From positions 1 through 64,000 of the forward strand of contig JAHEIZ010000010.1 in NCBI GenBank assembly GCA_024639145.1: a stretch of 64,000 bases of DNA, in the 5' to 3' direction. The notes below the pieces were generated by a model. It had not been told where the DNA came from, did no database searches, and was given only the letters and a program-made list of their open reading frames with translations. Numbering within the stretch: position 1 is the first letter of the stretch; every line of letters begins with the position of its first letter. The position numbers and the translations under genes are program-made. This stretch comes from Actinomycetes bacterium. Lineage in GTDB: Bacteria > Actinomycetota > Actinomycetes > S36-B12. Below are positions 50,693-58,161 of the stretch, in pieces.

Positions 50693-51607
50693 ATGGCCCC
50701 GACTTCGGTGATCGTTCGCGTGCCTGCGAAGGTCAATCTGCAGTTGTCGGTCGGCCCGCTACGCAAAGACGGCTATCACGAGCTCGCCACGGTGTTCCAT
50801 GCCGTGAGCCTGAGTGATGAGGTGAAAGCCTCGTATGCCGAGCCGGGTGCGGGCATCACGCTGACGATCTCGGGCGAGGGTGCTGATCATCTTCCCGTCG
50901 ACGAGACGAACCTCGCCTACCGCGCGGCAATGCTGCTCGCCGCCCGCGCAGAAATCGACGCAGACGTCACGATGCACCTGAATAAGGGAATTCCGGTGGC
51001 CGGTGGGATGGCAGGCGGAAGTGCCGACGCCGCAGGTGCGCTCGTGGCTTGCGATGCGCTGTGGCGTCTAGGTACTGATCGCGACGATCTGATGGATCTC
51101 GCTGCCGAACTCGGCTCCGATGTTCCCTTCGCCCTGCATGGCGGTACTGCTGTCGGCACTGGCCGAGGCGAGAAGTTGATGTCCGCGCTCGCGCGCGGTT
51201 CGTTCCACTGGGTATTCGCGCTTGCCGACGGCGGTCTGTCGACTCCCGCGGTCTACGGCGAGTGCGATCGACTGCGGGATGGAGTGGAAGTTCCCGACCC
51301 GTACGTGTCTGACCTGCTCATGCAGGGTCTTCGCGCTGGTGATGCAGTCATCCTCGGCAAGGCACTCAGCAACGACCTGCAAGCAGCGGCGATTTCCTTG
51401 CGCCCGTCACTGTCACAGGTACTCGAGACTGGTGATGATCTGGGTGCACTCGGCGGAATCGTGTCGGGCAGTGGACCGACCTGCGCATTCCTCGCCCGTG
51501 ATCACGAGCATGCGCTCGATATCGCGGTGGGGCTTACGTCAGCCGGCGTATGCCGCACGGTGAAGACCGCAACGAGCCCGGCGCACGGCGCGAAGGTCGT
51601 CGGCTAG
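50693..51607 (+). CDS. ispE: 4-diphosphocytidyl-2-C-methyl-D-erythritol kinase
   Basis: 304 residues, GHMP kinase fold. VPAKVNLQLSVGPLRKDGYHELATVFHAV at the N-terminus, PVAGGMAGGSADAAGALVA (ATP loop, about 101-119) and GIVSGSGPTCAFLA near the C-terminus are diagnostic. It phosphorylates CDP-methylerythritol in the non-mevalonate isoprenoid pathway. Its TAG stop shares the palindrome CTAG with the TAG stop of the convergent TetR gene. A leaderless promoter separates it from ksgA. Confidence 0.96.
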   Translation: MAPTSVIVRVPAKVNLQLSVGPLRKDGYHELATVFHAVSLSDEVKASYAEPGAGITLTISGEGADHLPVDETNLAYRAAMLLAARAEIDADVTMHLNKGIPVAGGMAGGSADAAGALVACDALWRLGTDRDDLMDLAAELGSDVPFALHGGTAVGTGRGEKLMSALARGSFHWVFALADGGLSTPAVYGECDRLRDGVEVPDPYVSDLLMQGLRAGDAVILGKALSNDLQAAAISLRPSLSQVLETGDDLGALGGIVSGSGPTCAFLARDHEHALDIAVGLTSAGVCRTVKTATSPAHGAKVVG

Positions 51608-52326
51608 CGCTTGCGCATCAGTAGTTCCGGCTTGGCTTCCATGCCCGCGAGGCCATTCCAGGCCAGGTTCACCAGGTGCGCGACAACTTCGTCCTTCTTC
51701 GGCTTGCGCACATCGAGCCACCACTGGCCGGTGAGCGCAACCATGCCAACGAGCATCTGCGAGTACATGCGAGCGAGCTTCTTGTCCATCTTGTGCGCCG
51801 CAAATTCATTCGCGAGCAGATGCTCGACCTGCGTTGCGACGTCGACGATCAGGCTGGCGAATGTGCTGTTGCTCTGCGAGACGGGTGAATCGCGCACGAG
51901 AATGCGGAAGCCGTCGGGGTACTCGTCGATGTAGTCGAATAGCGCCATGCCAGCTTGCTCGAGCAGCAGGCGCGGGTTGCTGCCGCTCAATGCCTTCTCG
52001 AAGGAGTTCAGCAGGTAGTTCATCTCTCGATCGACGAGAACTGCGTAAAGGCCTTCCTTGCCGCCGAAGTGCTCGTACACCACCGGCTTCGAGACCTTCG
52101 CCGTGCTGGCGATTTCCTCGACACTGACCGCTTCGAAACCCTTCTCGGCGAACAACTTCCGGCCGACGGTGAGCAACTGCTCTCGTCGCTCCTGCCCGCT
52201 CATACGGATTTTGGTGTCGGTCGAGCGCGCCAAGGTGTCACGACGCTTCACTGAGCCGATGTCAGTGACGTTGTCGGCTTCGTTCTCGAAGCCCTCTGAG
52301 TCGAGATCCTCGGTGGAGGCGCTCAT
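51604..52326 (-). CDS. TetR-family transcriptional regulator
   Basis: 240 residues. After a 45-residue polar N-terminal extension comes the TetR helix-turn-helix: LLTVGRKLFAEKGFEAVSVEEIASTAKVSKPVVYEHFGGKEGLYAV. The C-terminal ligand domain ends in KPKKDEVVAHLVNLAWNGLAG. It begins five bases after the stop of the fatty acid desaturase gene, so the two form an operon and the regulator probably controls desaturation in response to an acyl-CoA or fatty acid. Repeats upstream of the desaturase are a likely binding site. Confidence 0.9.
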   Translation of the reverse strand: MSASTEDLDSEGFENEADNVTDIGSVKRRDTLARSTDTKIRMSGQERREQLLTVGRKLFAEKGFEAVSVEEIASTAKVSKPVVYEHFGGKEGLYAVLVDREMNYLLNSFEKALSGSNPRLLLEQAGMALFDYIDEYPDGFRILVRDSPVSQSNSTFASLIVDVATQVEHLLANEFAAHKMDKKLARMYSQMLVGMVALTGQWWLDVRKPKKDEVVAHLVNLAWNGLAGMEAKPELLMRKR

Positions 52327-52331
52327 CGTGA

Positions 52332-53309
52332 CTAGTTCGCCCGAGCGGGATGGAACTTGCGCAACCTGTGCTCCTGGGTTGGGTCATTGAGCTTGCGCAC
52401 GAGCCGCTCACGCTTGGGCCAGCGCACATCGGTGGCGATGCCCGTCTTCTCGAGCAGCCGGATGAAGGTCGCACTGATGTCGATCTGACCCTTGAACACT
52501 CCATGACGTGCCGCGGTCGGCTCCGCATGGTGAAGGCTGTGCCAGGACTCACCCATTGAAGGGATGGCGAGCCACCATACGTTGGTCGAGAGGTCGCGTG
52601 AGTTGAACGGACGCTTGCCGAAGACGTGGCAGATCGAGTTGATCGACCAGGTGACGTGATGCACGAGTGCGATGCGCACCAGGCTGCCCCAGAAGAATCC
52701 GGTCAGGACGCCCAGCCATGACCAGGTAAGCAGGCCACCGAGAATTGCGGGAGCCAGCAGCGTGGTCGTGACCATAAGCGGAAACAGACGTGAGATGCGC
52801 TGGACATCGGGATCATTGGCGATGTCGGGTGCGTACTTCTCGGGTGAGGTCTGCTCTTCGCTGTAGAGCCAGCCGACGTGAGCCCAGTACAGACCCTTGG
52901 CCACGGCGCGCTTGCTCGTGCCGAAGCGCCACGGTGAATGCGGGTCGCCCTCCTCGTCGGAGAACTGGTGGTGCTTGCGGTGATCGGCAACCCACTGCGA
53001 GAGAGAACCCTCAACAGCGAGTGAGCCGGCGATACCGAGTGCGTACTTCATGAAGCGATTGGTCTTGAAGGATCCATGGGTGAAGTAGCGATGGAAGCCC
53101 ACCGTGATGCCACCGGCAGTGATCGCCCAGAAGAGCACGACGATGAACAGGTCGCTCCAGCCGACGAAGCCGCCCCACGCGATGGGAATCGCGACGATGA
53201 CGGCGAGAAGCGGGACGATGATGAAGATGGTGAGCAGTACCCGCATCGTCGTACTGGTGTAGTTCTCGTCAACGGGGGGCTCTACGGAGACGGGCTGGGC
53301 GAGGGTCAT
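52332..53309 (-). CDS. Acyl-CoA fatty acid desaturase
   Basis: 325 residues with four membrane helices. The three di-iron histidine boxes are present: HRYFTH (after the third helix), HRKHH and HSLHHAEP. WVADHRKHHQFSDEEGDPHSP and FGKRPFNSRDLSTNVWWLA match the delta-9-type desaturases of actinobacteria. It inserts a double bond in fatty acyl chains, controlling membrane fluidity, and needs an electron donor that is not coded nearby. ATG 53309 has AAGGAGCCCC before it; an upstream in-frame ATG lacks one. TetR gene follows in the operon. Confidence 0.92.
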   Translation of the reverse strand: MTLAQPVSVEPPVDENYTSTTMRVLLTIFIIVPLLAVIVAIPIAWGGFVGWSDLFIVVLFWAITAGGITVGFHRYFTHGSFKTNRFMKYALGIAGSLAVEGSLSQWVADHRKHHQFSDEEGDPHSPWRFGTSKRAVAKGLYWAHVGWLYSEEQTSPEKYAPDIANDPDVQRISRLFPLMVTTTLLAPAILGGLLTWSWLGVLTGFFWGSLVRIALVHHVTWSINSICHVFGKRPFNSRDLSTNVWWLAIPSMGESWHSLHHAEPTAARHGVFKGQIDISATFIRLLEKTGIATDVRWPKRERLVRKLNDPTQEHRLRKFHPARAN

Positions 53310-53340
53310 GGGGCTCCTTAGCGAGGCAGTGTGCACTACC

Positions 53341-53371
53341 TACGGTTCCGTAACCTACGCCACCGTAACCT
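53341..53371 (-). promoter_or_regulatory. Repeat cluster upstream of the desaturase, possible TetR operator
   Basis: CCGTAACCT occurs twice (53348-53356 and 53363-53371), 15 bases apart, and TACGG/CCGTA arms (53341-53345 with 53348-53352) flank the first. The cluster ends 31 bases before the desaturase start. Confidence 0.45.
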
Positions 53372-53423
53372 CCCGTGTCCAGCGGAACTCGCGAATCATT
53401 TAGCCTTGTGCCCCTGCAAGCAG

Positions 53424-53494
53424 TCCCGGGTCGTCTAGCGGCAGGACAGCGGACTTTGAATCCGTCAACGATGGTTCGATCCCATCCCCGGGAG
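53424..53494 (+). tRNA. tRNA-Gln (anticodon TTG)
   Basis: Cloverleaf: acceptor TCCCGGG/CCCGGGA, D arm GTCT/GGAC, anticodon stem GCGGA/TCCGT around CTTTGAA (anticodon TTG), T arm GATGG-TTCGATC-CCATC, discriminator G. CCA not encoded. Confidence 0.94.
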
Positions 53495-53598
53495 CTCTTC
53501 ATGAACTTCAAGGCCCGCCCTCCTTGGGCGCCCGCGCCTCGGTAGGCTTGAGGCCTTCCCCCGTTCGGCCCTTCTCTTCATGCCCATCGGAGGATTTC

Positions 53599-55080
53599 GT
53601 GACCACCTCAGCGGCCCCGCGCCCCTCGGTCGTCATCATCCTGGCCGCCGGCGAGGGCAAGCGGATGAAGTCAGCGCTCCCCAAGGTCCTGCACCCCGTA
53701 GCCGGTCGTTCCCTGCTTGGTCATGTGCTCGAGGCCGCTGCCACGGTTGAGCCGGCTCACGTCGTTGTCGTCGTGGGCCATGGTCGCGACCAGGTCACCG
53801 AGCACCTCTCGGAGATCGCCCCCTGGGCACTCACTGTCGTGCAGGAGGAACAGAAGGGCACCGGCCATGCGGTGCGCATCGCGCTCTCCGAGGTGCGCGC
53901 ACGCGGGCTCGAGATCGACGACGCACCCGTCGTCGTGCTCACCGGCGATACACCGTTGCTGACCGGCTCTACCCTCATCGGCCTGCTCGTCGAGCATGCA
54001 CGCAGCAATGCGGTCGCCACGGTGCTCACCGCGTCGCTGTCGGATCCCACCGGCTACGGCCGAGTGCTGCGCGATGGTTCAGGCCAGGTCACCGGCATCG
54101 TCGAGCACAAGGACGCAAGTACCGAGCAGCTCGCCGTCAATGAGATCAACTCCGGCATGTACGCCTTCTCCGCCTCACATCTCGACGCAGCCCTCACTCG
54201 TATCACGACGAACAACGCGCAGGGCGAGGAATACCTCACCGATGTGCTCGGCTTCCTCGAAGGTGATGGCGAGACCATCAGCGCGTCGATGTGCTCTGAC
54301 AGCAACGAGATCCTTGGCGTGAATGATCGCTACCAGCTCTCGCAGGCTGCGGGCATCATGCGCGATCGAATCAATGCCGAGTGGATGCGCGCGGGCGTTT
54401 CGATCCTCGACTCCGCCACCACCTGGCTTGATGTCGACGTCGAGATCGAGCCCGATGCCGTCATCCTGCCCAGCACCACGCTGCGTGGCCCGACCTCGAT
54501 TGCCGCCGGCGCGCGCATCGGCCCGGGCACCACCTTGGCCTCGTGCGAGGTGGGCGAAGGTGCCACGGTGATTCACACGTGGGCGGAGCTCGCCGTGATC
54601 GGAGCCGGCGCGTCTGTCGGTCCGTTCACCTACCTGCGGCCCGGTGCCGTGCTCGGAGCCGGCGCAAAGGCCGGCGCCTACGTCGAGATCAAGAACTCGA
54701 CCATCGGCGAAGGCGCGAAGGTTCCCCATTTGTCCTACGTCGGCGACGCCACCGTGGGAGCCGGCTCGAATATCGGCGCCGCAACCGTGTTCGTCAACTA
54801 TGACGGCGTCGAAAAGCACCGCACGGTGGTCGGCGAGCAGGTGCGCATCGGCAGCGACAGCATGCTCGTCGCACCCGTCACGATCGGCGACGGCGCGTAC
54901 ACCGCCGCCGGATCGGTGATCACCGAGGATGTCCCACCGGGAGCCATGGCTGTCGGCCGGGCCAAGCAGCGCAATGTCGAAGGCTGGGTCGAGCGCAAGC
55001 GACCCGAATCGGCATCCGCTGACGCGGCTCGAAAGGCACAGCACCAGAATTCGACCAACAATGCATCGGCGAAGGAGTAA
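53599..55080 (+). CDS. glmU: Bifunctional N-acetylglucosamine-1-P uridyltransferase / glucosamine-1-P acetyltransferase
   Basis: 493 residues. The N-terminal pyrophosphorylase domain has ILAAGEGKRMKSALPKVLHPVAG, GTGHAVRIAL and VVLTGDTPLL; the C-terminal left-handed beta-helix has YLRPGAVLGAGAKAGAYVEIKNS, NYDGVEKHRTVVG and GSDSMLVAPVTIG. It makes UDP-GlcNAc for peptidoglycan. The final 40 residues are a polar, disordered tail. GTG 53599 is preceded by CGGAGG. prs follows two bases after the stop. Confidence 0.96.
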   Translation: MTTSAAPRPSVVIILAAGEGKRMKSALPKVLHPVAGRSLLGHVLEAAATVEPAHVVVVVGHGRDQVTEHLSEIAPWALTVVQEEQKGTGHAVRIALSEVRARGLEIDDAPVVVLTGDTPLLTGSTLIGLLVEHARSNAVATVLTASLSDPTGYGRVLRDGSGQVTGIVEHKDASTEQLAVNEINSGMYAFSASHLDAALTRITTNNAQGEEYLTDVLGFLEGDGETISASMCSDSNEILGVNDRYQLSQAAGIMRDRINAEWMRAGVSILDSATTWLDVDVEIEPDAVILPSTTLRGPTSIAAGARIGPGTTLASCEVGEGATVIHTWAELAVIGAGASVGPFTYLRPGAVLGAGAKAGAYVEIKNSTIGEGAKVPHLSYVGDATVGAGSNIGAATVFVNYDGVEKHRTVVGEQVRIGSDSMLVAPVTIGDGAYTAAGSVITEDVPPGAMAVGRAKQRNVEGWVERKRPESASADAARKAQHQNSTNNASAKE

Positions 55081-55082
55081 CG

Positions 55083-56078
55083 GTGACCGAGATAACGGCC
55101 CCCATTCAGAAGAAGCTCGTCCTGCTTGCAGGGCGCTCGCATCCTGAACTGGCCAACGCGGTCGCCGATGAGCTCGGCATCCCGCTGTCGAAGACCGTCG
55201 CCTACGACTTCGCCAACGGAGAGATCTTCGTGCGCTTCGAGGAGTCAGTGCGCGGCACCGATGCCTTCGTGCTGCAGAGCCACACGACGCCGATCAACAC
55301 CTGGATCATGGAGCAGCTGATCATGGTTGACGCGCTCAAGCGTGCCTCGGCCAAGCGCATCACCGTGATCATGCCGTTCTATGGCTACGCCCGCCAGGAC
55401 AAGAAGCACCGCGGCCGCGAGCCAATCTCGGCTCGCCTGATGGCTGATCTCTTCAAGACAGCCGGCGCCGATCGCCTGATGACAGTCGACCTGCACACCT
55501 CGCAGATCCAGGGCTTCTTCGATGGCCCCGTCGATCACCTGTTCTCTCTGCCGATCCTTGCCAAGCACGTCAAGGAGAGCGTGGGGCATGACCGCATCAC
55601 CGTGGTCTCGCCCGACGCCGGGCGCGTGCGCGTGGCCGAGAAGTGGACCGACATTCTCGGTGCCCCGCTCGCGATCATTCATAAGCGCCGCGACCCCGAC
55701 GTCCCGAACCAGGTCAAGGTCTTTGAGGTCGTCGGCGAGGTCAAGGGCCGCGTCTGCGTCGTGGTCGACGACATGATCGATACCGGCGGCACCATTGTGA
55801 AGGCCGCCGAGACCCTCTTCGAGCAGGGAGCGGCAGGCGTGATCGTGGCCGCCACCCACGCGATCCTGAGCGATCCGGCCCGCGACCGCCTCCAGAACTC
55901 GCAGATCTCAGAGGTCATCGTCACTGACACCCTGCCGATCGTCGACGAGGCCCGGTTCCCCAAGCTCACCGTGCTCTCGATCGCCCCGCTGCTGGCCAAG
56001 GCCATCACTGAGGTCTTCACCGATGGCTCGGTCACCAGCATGTTCGACGACACTCCGTCGCACGAACTCGGCAACTAG
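55083..56078 (+). CDS. prs: Ribose-phosphate pyrophosphokinase
   Basis: 331 residues, class I PRPP synthase. FANGEIFVRFEESVRG, PFYGYARQDKKHRGREPISARLMADL, VDLHTSQIQGFF and the PRPP loop VVDDMIDTGGTIVKAAE are all present. It makes PRPP from ribose-5-phosphate and ATP for nucleotides, His and Trp. AAGGAGTAACG serves as the ribosome site for GTG 55083. It is transcribed with glmU, an arrangement shared with mycobacteria. A terminator follows before rplY. Confidence 0.97.
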   Translation: MTEITAPIQKKLVLLAGRSHPELANAVADELGIPLSKTVAYDFANGEIFVRFEESVRGTDAFVLQSHTTPINTWIMEQLIMVDALKRASAKRITVIMPFYGYARQDKKHRGREPISARLMADLFKTAGADRLMTVDLHTSQIQGFFDGPVDHLFSLPILAKHVKESVGHDRITVVSPDAGRVRVAEKWTDILGAPLAIIHKRRDPDVPNQVKVFEVVGEVKGRVCVVVDDMIDTGGTIVKAAETLFEQGAAGVIVAATHAILSDPARDRLQNSQISEVIVTDTLPIVDEARFPKLTVLSIAPLLAKAITEVFTDGSVTSMFDDTPSHELGN

Positions 56079-56088
56079 TCGCTTCAGG

Positions 56089-56123
56089 AATCGGCCCCGC
56101 CCCATGAGGGATCGGGGCCGATT
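56089..56123 (+). terminator. Intrinsic terminator after prs
   Basis: 11 perfect pairs (AATCGGCCCCG with its complement, 56089-56099 and 56113-56123) with inner CCC/GGG pairs; TTTCG follows. Confidence 0.85.
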
Positions 56124-56253
56124 TCGTCCGCGGGCATCTGCTCGTTAGACTTCCCTCAATTCCTCGGCGAGGGTGTCGCACAGGCACCGTGATCGACGCG
56201 GTCGGCGCCCAATGCGCTTTGCCGAGGTGTCCGACGTACGAGGAGAAGTAGAA

Positions 56254-56694
56254 GTGTCTGAAGTTTCCATCATCGCCGTTCCCCGCTCCGATTTCGGCAA
56301 GGGCGCCGCACGCCGCACGCGCCGCGAGGGAAACATCCCCGCAGTCATCTACGGCGAGGGCTCAGCAGTCACCCACGTTGCCCTGCCGGCACATGAGCTC
56401 GAGCTCGCCCTGCGCAAGCCGCGCGTCGTGCTGAACATCAGCTTCGAGGGCAAGACCATCGTCACCAAGCCGCGCGATGTTCAGCGTGAGCCGGTCAAGC
56501 GCTTCATCGAGCACGTCGACCTCATCATCATCTCGGCCAGCGAGGCCACCGACCGCGGCAACGAGGCAGTTGCCTTCGTCGAGGCCGCTGAGGCACAGGC
56601 CGTTCAGGACGCCAAGGATGCCCGCTCGGGCAACGCGGCAGCCGACGCAGCCGATGCGGCTGACGCCGCAGCAGCCGCTGCTGCAGCTGAGTAA
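56254..56694 (+). CDS. rplY: 50S ribosomal protein L25 (general stress protein Ctc-like)
   Basis: 146 residues. RSDFGKGAARRTRREGNIPAVIYGEG and the following beta-barrel (residues 1-90) form the 5S-rRNA-binding L25 domain. The second TL5-type domain is short and ends in an Asp/Ala-rich tail (AADAADAADAAAAAAAAE), so the protein is shorter than the common 200-residue actinobacterial form. GTG 56254 has CGAGGAGAAG in front; an earlier in-frame ATG at 56173 lacks a ribosome site. It precedes pth. Confidence 0.9.
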   Translation: MSEVSIIAVPRSDFGKGAARRTRREGNIPAVIYGEGSAVTHVALPAHELELALRKPRVVLNISFEGKTIVTKPRDVQREPVKRFIEHVDLIIISASEATDRGNEAVAFVEAAEAQAVQDAKDARSGNAAADAADAADAAAAAAAAE

Positions 56695-56711
56695 CTAAGG
56701 CTTCATTGCAC

Positions 56712-56787
56712 GAATAGTCAGGACCGGGATTCCCATGAGTGATGCGTGGCTTATAGCCGGGCTCGGGAACCCCGGTCCTGACTATTC
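56712..56787 (+). promoter_or_regulatory. Long hairpin enclosing the pth start codon
   Basis: 17 perfect pairs (56712-56728 with 56771-56787), one A-C mismatch, then five more pairs TTCCC/GGGAA (56730-56734 with 56765-56769). The 30-base loop begins with the AUG of pth (56735). The AGGA of the only Shine-Dalgarno-like site lies inside the stem, and the 3' arm codes for the conserved Pro-Gly-Pro-Asp-Tyr segment. Confidence 0.8.
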
Positions 56788-57334
56788 CGCCACCCGGCAC
56801 AACGTCGGGTATATGGCTGTCGACCGTATTGCTGCGATGACCGGCGGCAAGCTGTCTCGTCACAAGCGGGCCAATGCCATGGTGCTCGAGGGCAAGCTCG
56901 GAATGCCGGGGAGCCAGACCCCGATCATCCTGGTCGAGTCACTCTCGTACATGAATGAGTCGGGCGGCCCGATCAAGGCACTGATGCAGTTCTACGACAT
57001 CCCGGTCGAACGCCTGATCGCCATTCATGACGAGCTCGATATCCCCTTCGCCGCACTTCGCGTGAAGCTGGGCGGCGGCGATAACGGGCACAACGGCCTC
57101 AAGAGCATGCGCAAGGCCCTCGGCACGGGCGATTTCTACCGCGTGCGTATCGGCATCGGTCGCCCGCCTGGGCGCCAAGATCCCGCTGACTTCGTTCTCA
57201 AGTCGTTTGGCAGCAGTGAGCGCGCAGAGCTGCCCGAGCTCATCGAACGCGCAGCCGACGCCACGTGCTCACTGATCACCAATGGCCTCGAGCGCACCCA
57301 GAGCATGTTCAACACCGGCCCGGCGAAGGAATAG
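56735..57334 (+). CDS. pth: Peptidyl-tRNA hydrolase
   Basis: 199 residues. AGLGNPGPDYSATRHNVGYMAVD contains the catalytic His in TRHN; ESLSYMNESGGPIKALMQFY, VIHDELD-like AIHDELDIPFAALRVKLGGGDNGHNGLKSM and the lid region RVRIGIGRPPGRQDPADFVL complete the family. It releases peptides from stalled peptidyl-tRNA and is usually essential. The message start is locked in a 22-pair hairpin. A cysQ-like gene starts two bases after its stop and opens a tightly coupled run to the end of the window. Confidence 0.96.
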   Translation: MSDAWLIAGLGNPGPDYSATRHNVGYMAVDRIAAMTGGKLSRHKRANAMVLEGKLGMPGSQTPIILVESLSYMNESGGPIKALMQFYDIPVERLIAIHDELDIPFAALRVKLGGGDNGHNGLKSMRKALGTGDFYRVRIGIGRPPGRQDPADFVLKSFGSSERAELPELIERAADATCSLITNGLERTQSMFNTGPAKE

Positions 57335-57336
57335 CG

Positions 57337-58161
57337 ATGACAGATCTCCCGATCAGCGATGCCCAGCTCTCGTCGATGGTGGCCAAGCAGGCGGGCCAGC
57401 TGCTGCTCGAGCTCCGTGACTCATTCGGCGTCATTGACCCTGCCGATAAGGACCGAGCGAATGAGCTGCGCAAGGCCGGTGATCGTTCGGCGAATGAGTT
57501 CATCGTCGCTGCCCTTCGGGAGGCCCGTCCCGACGACGCAATCCTGAGCGAGGAGGAAAAGGACAACGACCTTCGTCTCACCCACGAGCGCGTCTGGATC
57601 GTCGACCCGCTCGACGGCACCTACGAGTATGGCCAGGGTCGCCAGGACTTCGCAGTACACATCGCTCTCTGGCACGCCTCCGAGAAGCGCCTGTCTGCAT
57701 GCACGGTCGATCTACCCGCGCAGAAGATCACCCGCACGATGTCCGACGCGGGTGCAGCACCTGCCCCCCTTCCGACTGATCGCCCGATTCGCATTGTTGC
57801 CTCGCGCAGTCGTCCGCCGGCCACCCTTAGTGCCACCGTCGAGATCCTTGGCCGCCTGCTCGCTGATGCGGGCATCAGCGCCCACGGTGTCGAGATCATC
57901 GACGTCGGTTCTGTCGGCGCCAAGGTGAACGAGATTCTGTGCGGTCGCGCCGAGGCCTACGTGCACGACACCGGCTTCTACGAGTGGGATGTCGCAGCGC
58001 CCTATGGCGTTGCCCAGCACTATGGGCTCATTCCCTCACATGTCGACGGCAGTCCGGTGACCTTCAATCACATGCCGCCGTATGTCACTGACCTCGTCGT
58101 CGTGCATCCGGCACTCGTCGATTACCTCCGCGCAGCACTTCGCGAGGCTGCTGCTTCGTGA
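57337..58161 (+). CDS. cysQ: CysQ-like 3'(2'),5'-bisphosphate nucleotidase / inositol phosphatase
   Basis: 274 residues. Metal ligands are in ILSEEEKDNDLRL and WIVDPLDGTYEYGQGRQDFAVHIALW, with WD in FYEWDVAAPYGVAQ. The WIxDPLDGT...(E/Q)DFAVHIALW pattern and ALPAR/DLPAQ-like stretch match actinobacterial CysQ, which removes the 3' phosphate from PAP formed in sulfate assimilation and can also act on inositol phosphates. ATG 57337 is two bases after the pth stop; the end overlaps mfd by GTGA. Confidence 0.88.
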   Translation: MTDLPISDAQLSSMVAKQAGQLLLELRDSFGVIDPADKDRANELRKAGDRSANEFIVAALREARPDDAILSEEEKDNDLRLTHERVWIVDPLDGTYEYGQGRQDFAVHIALWHASEKRLSACTVDLPAQKITRTMSDAGAAPAPLPTDRPIRIVASRSRPPATLSATVEILGRLLADAGISAHGVEIIDVGSVGAKVNEILCGRAEAYVHDTGFYEWDVAAPYGVAQHYGLIPSHVDGSPVTFNHMPPYVTDLVVVHPALVDYLRAALREAAAS

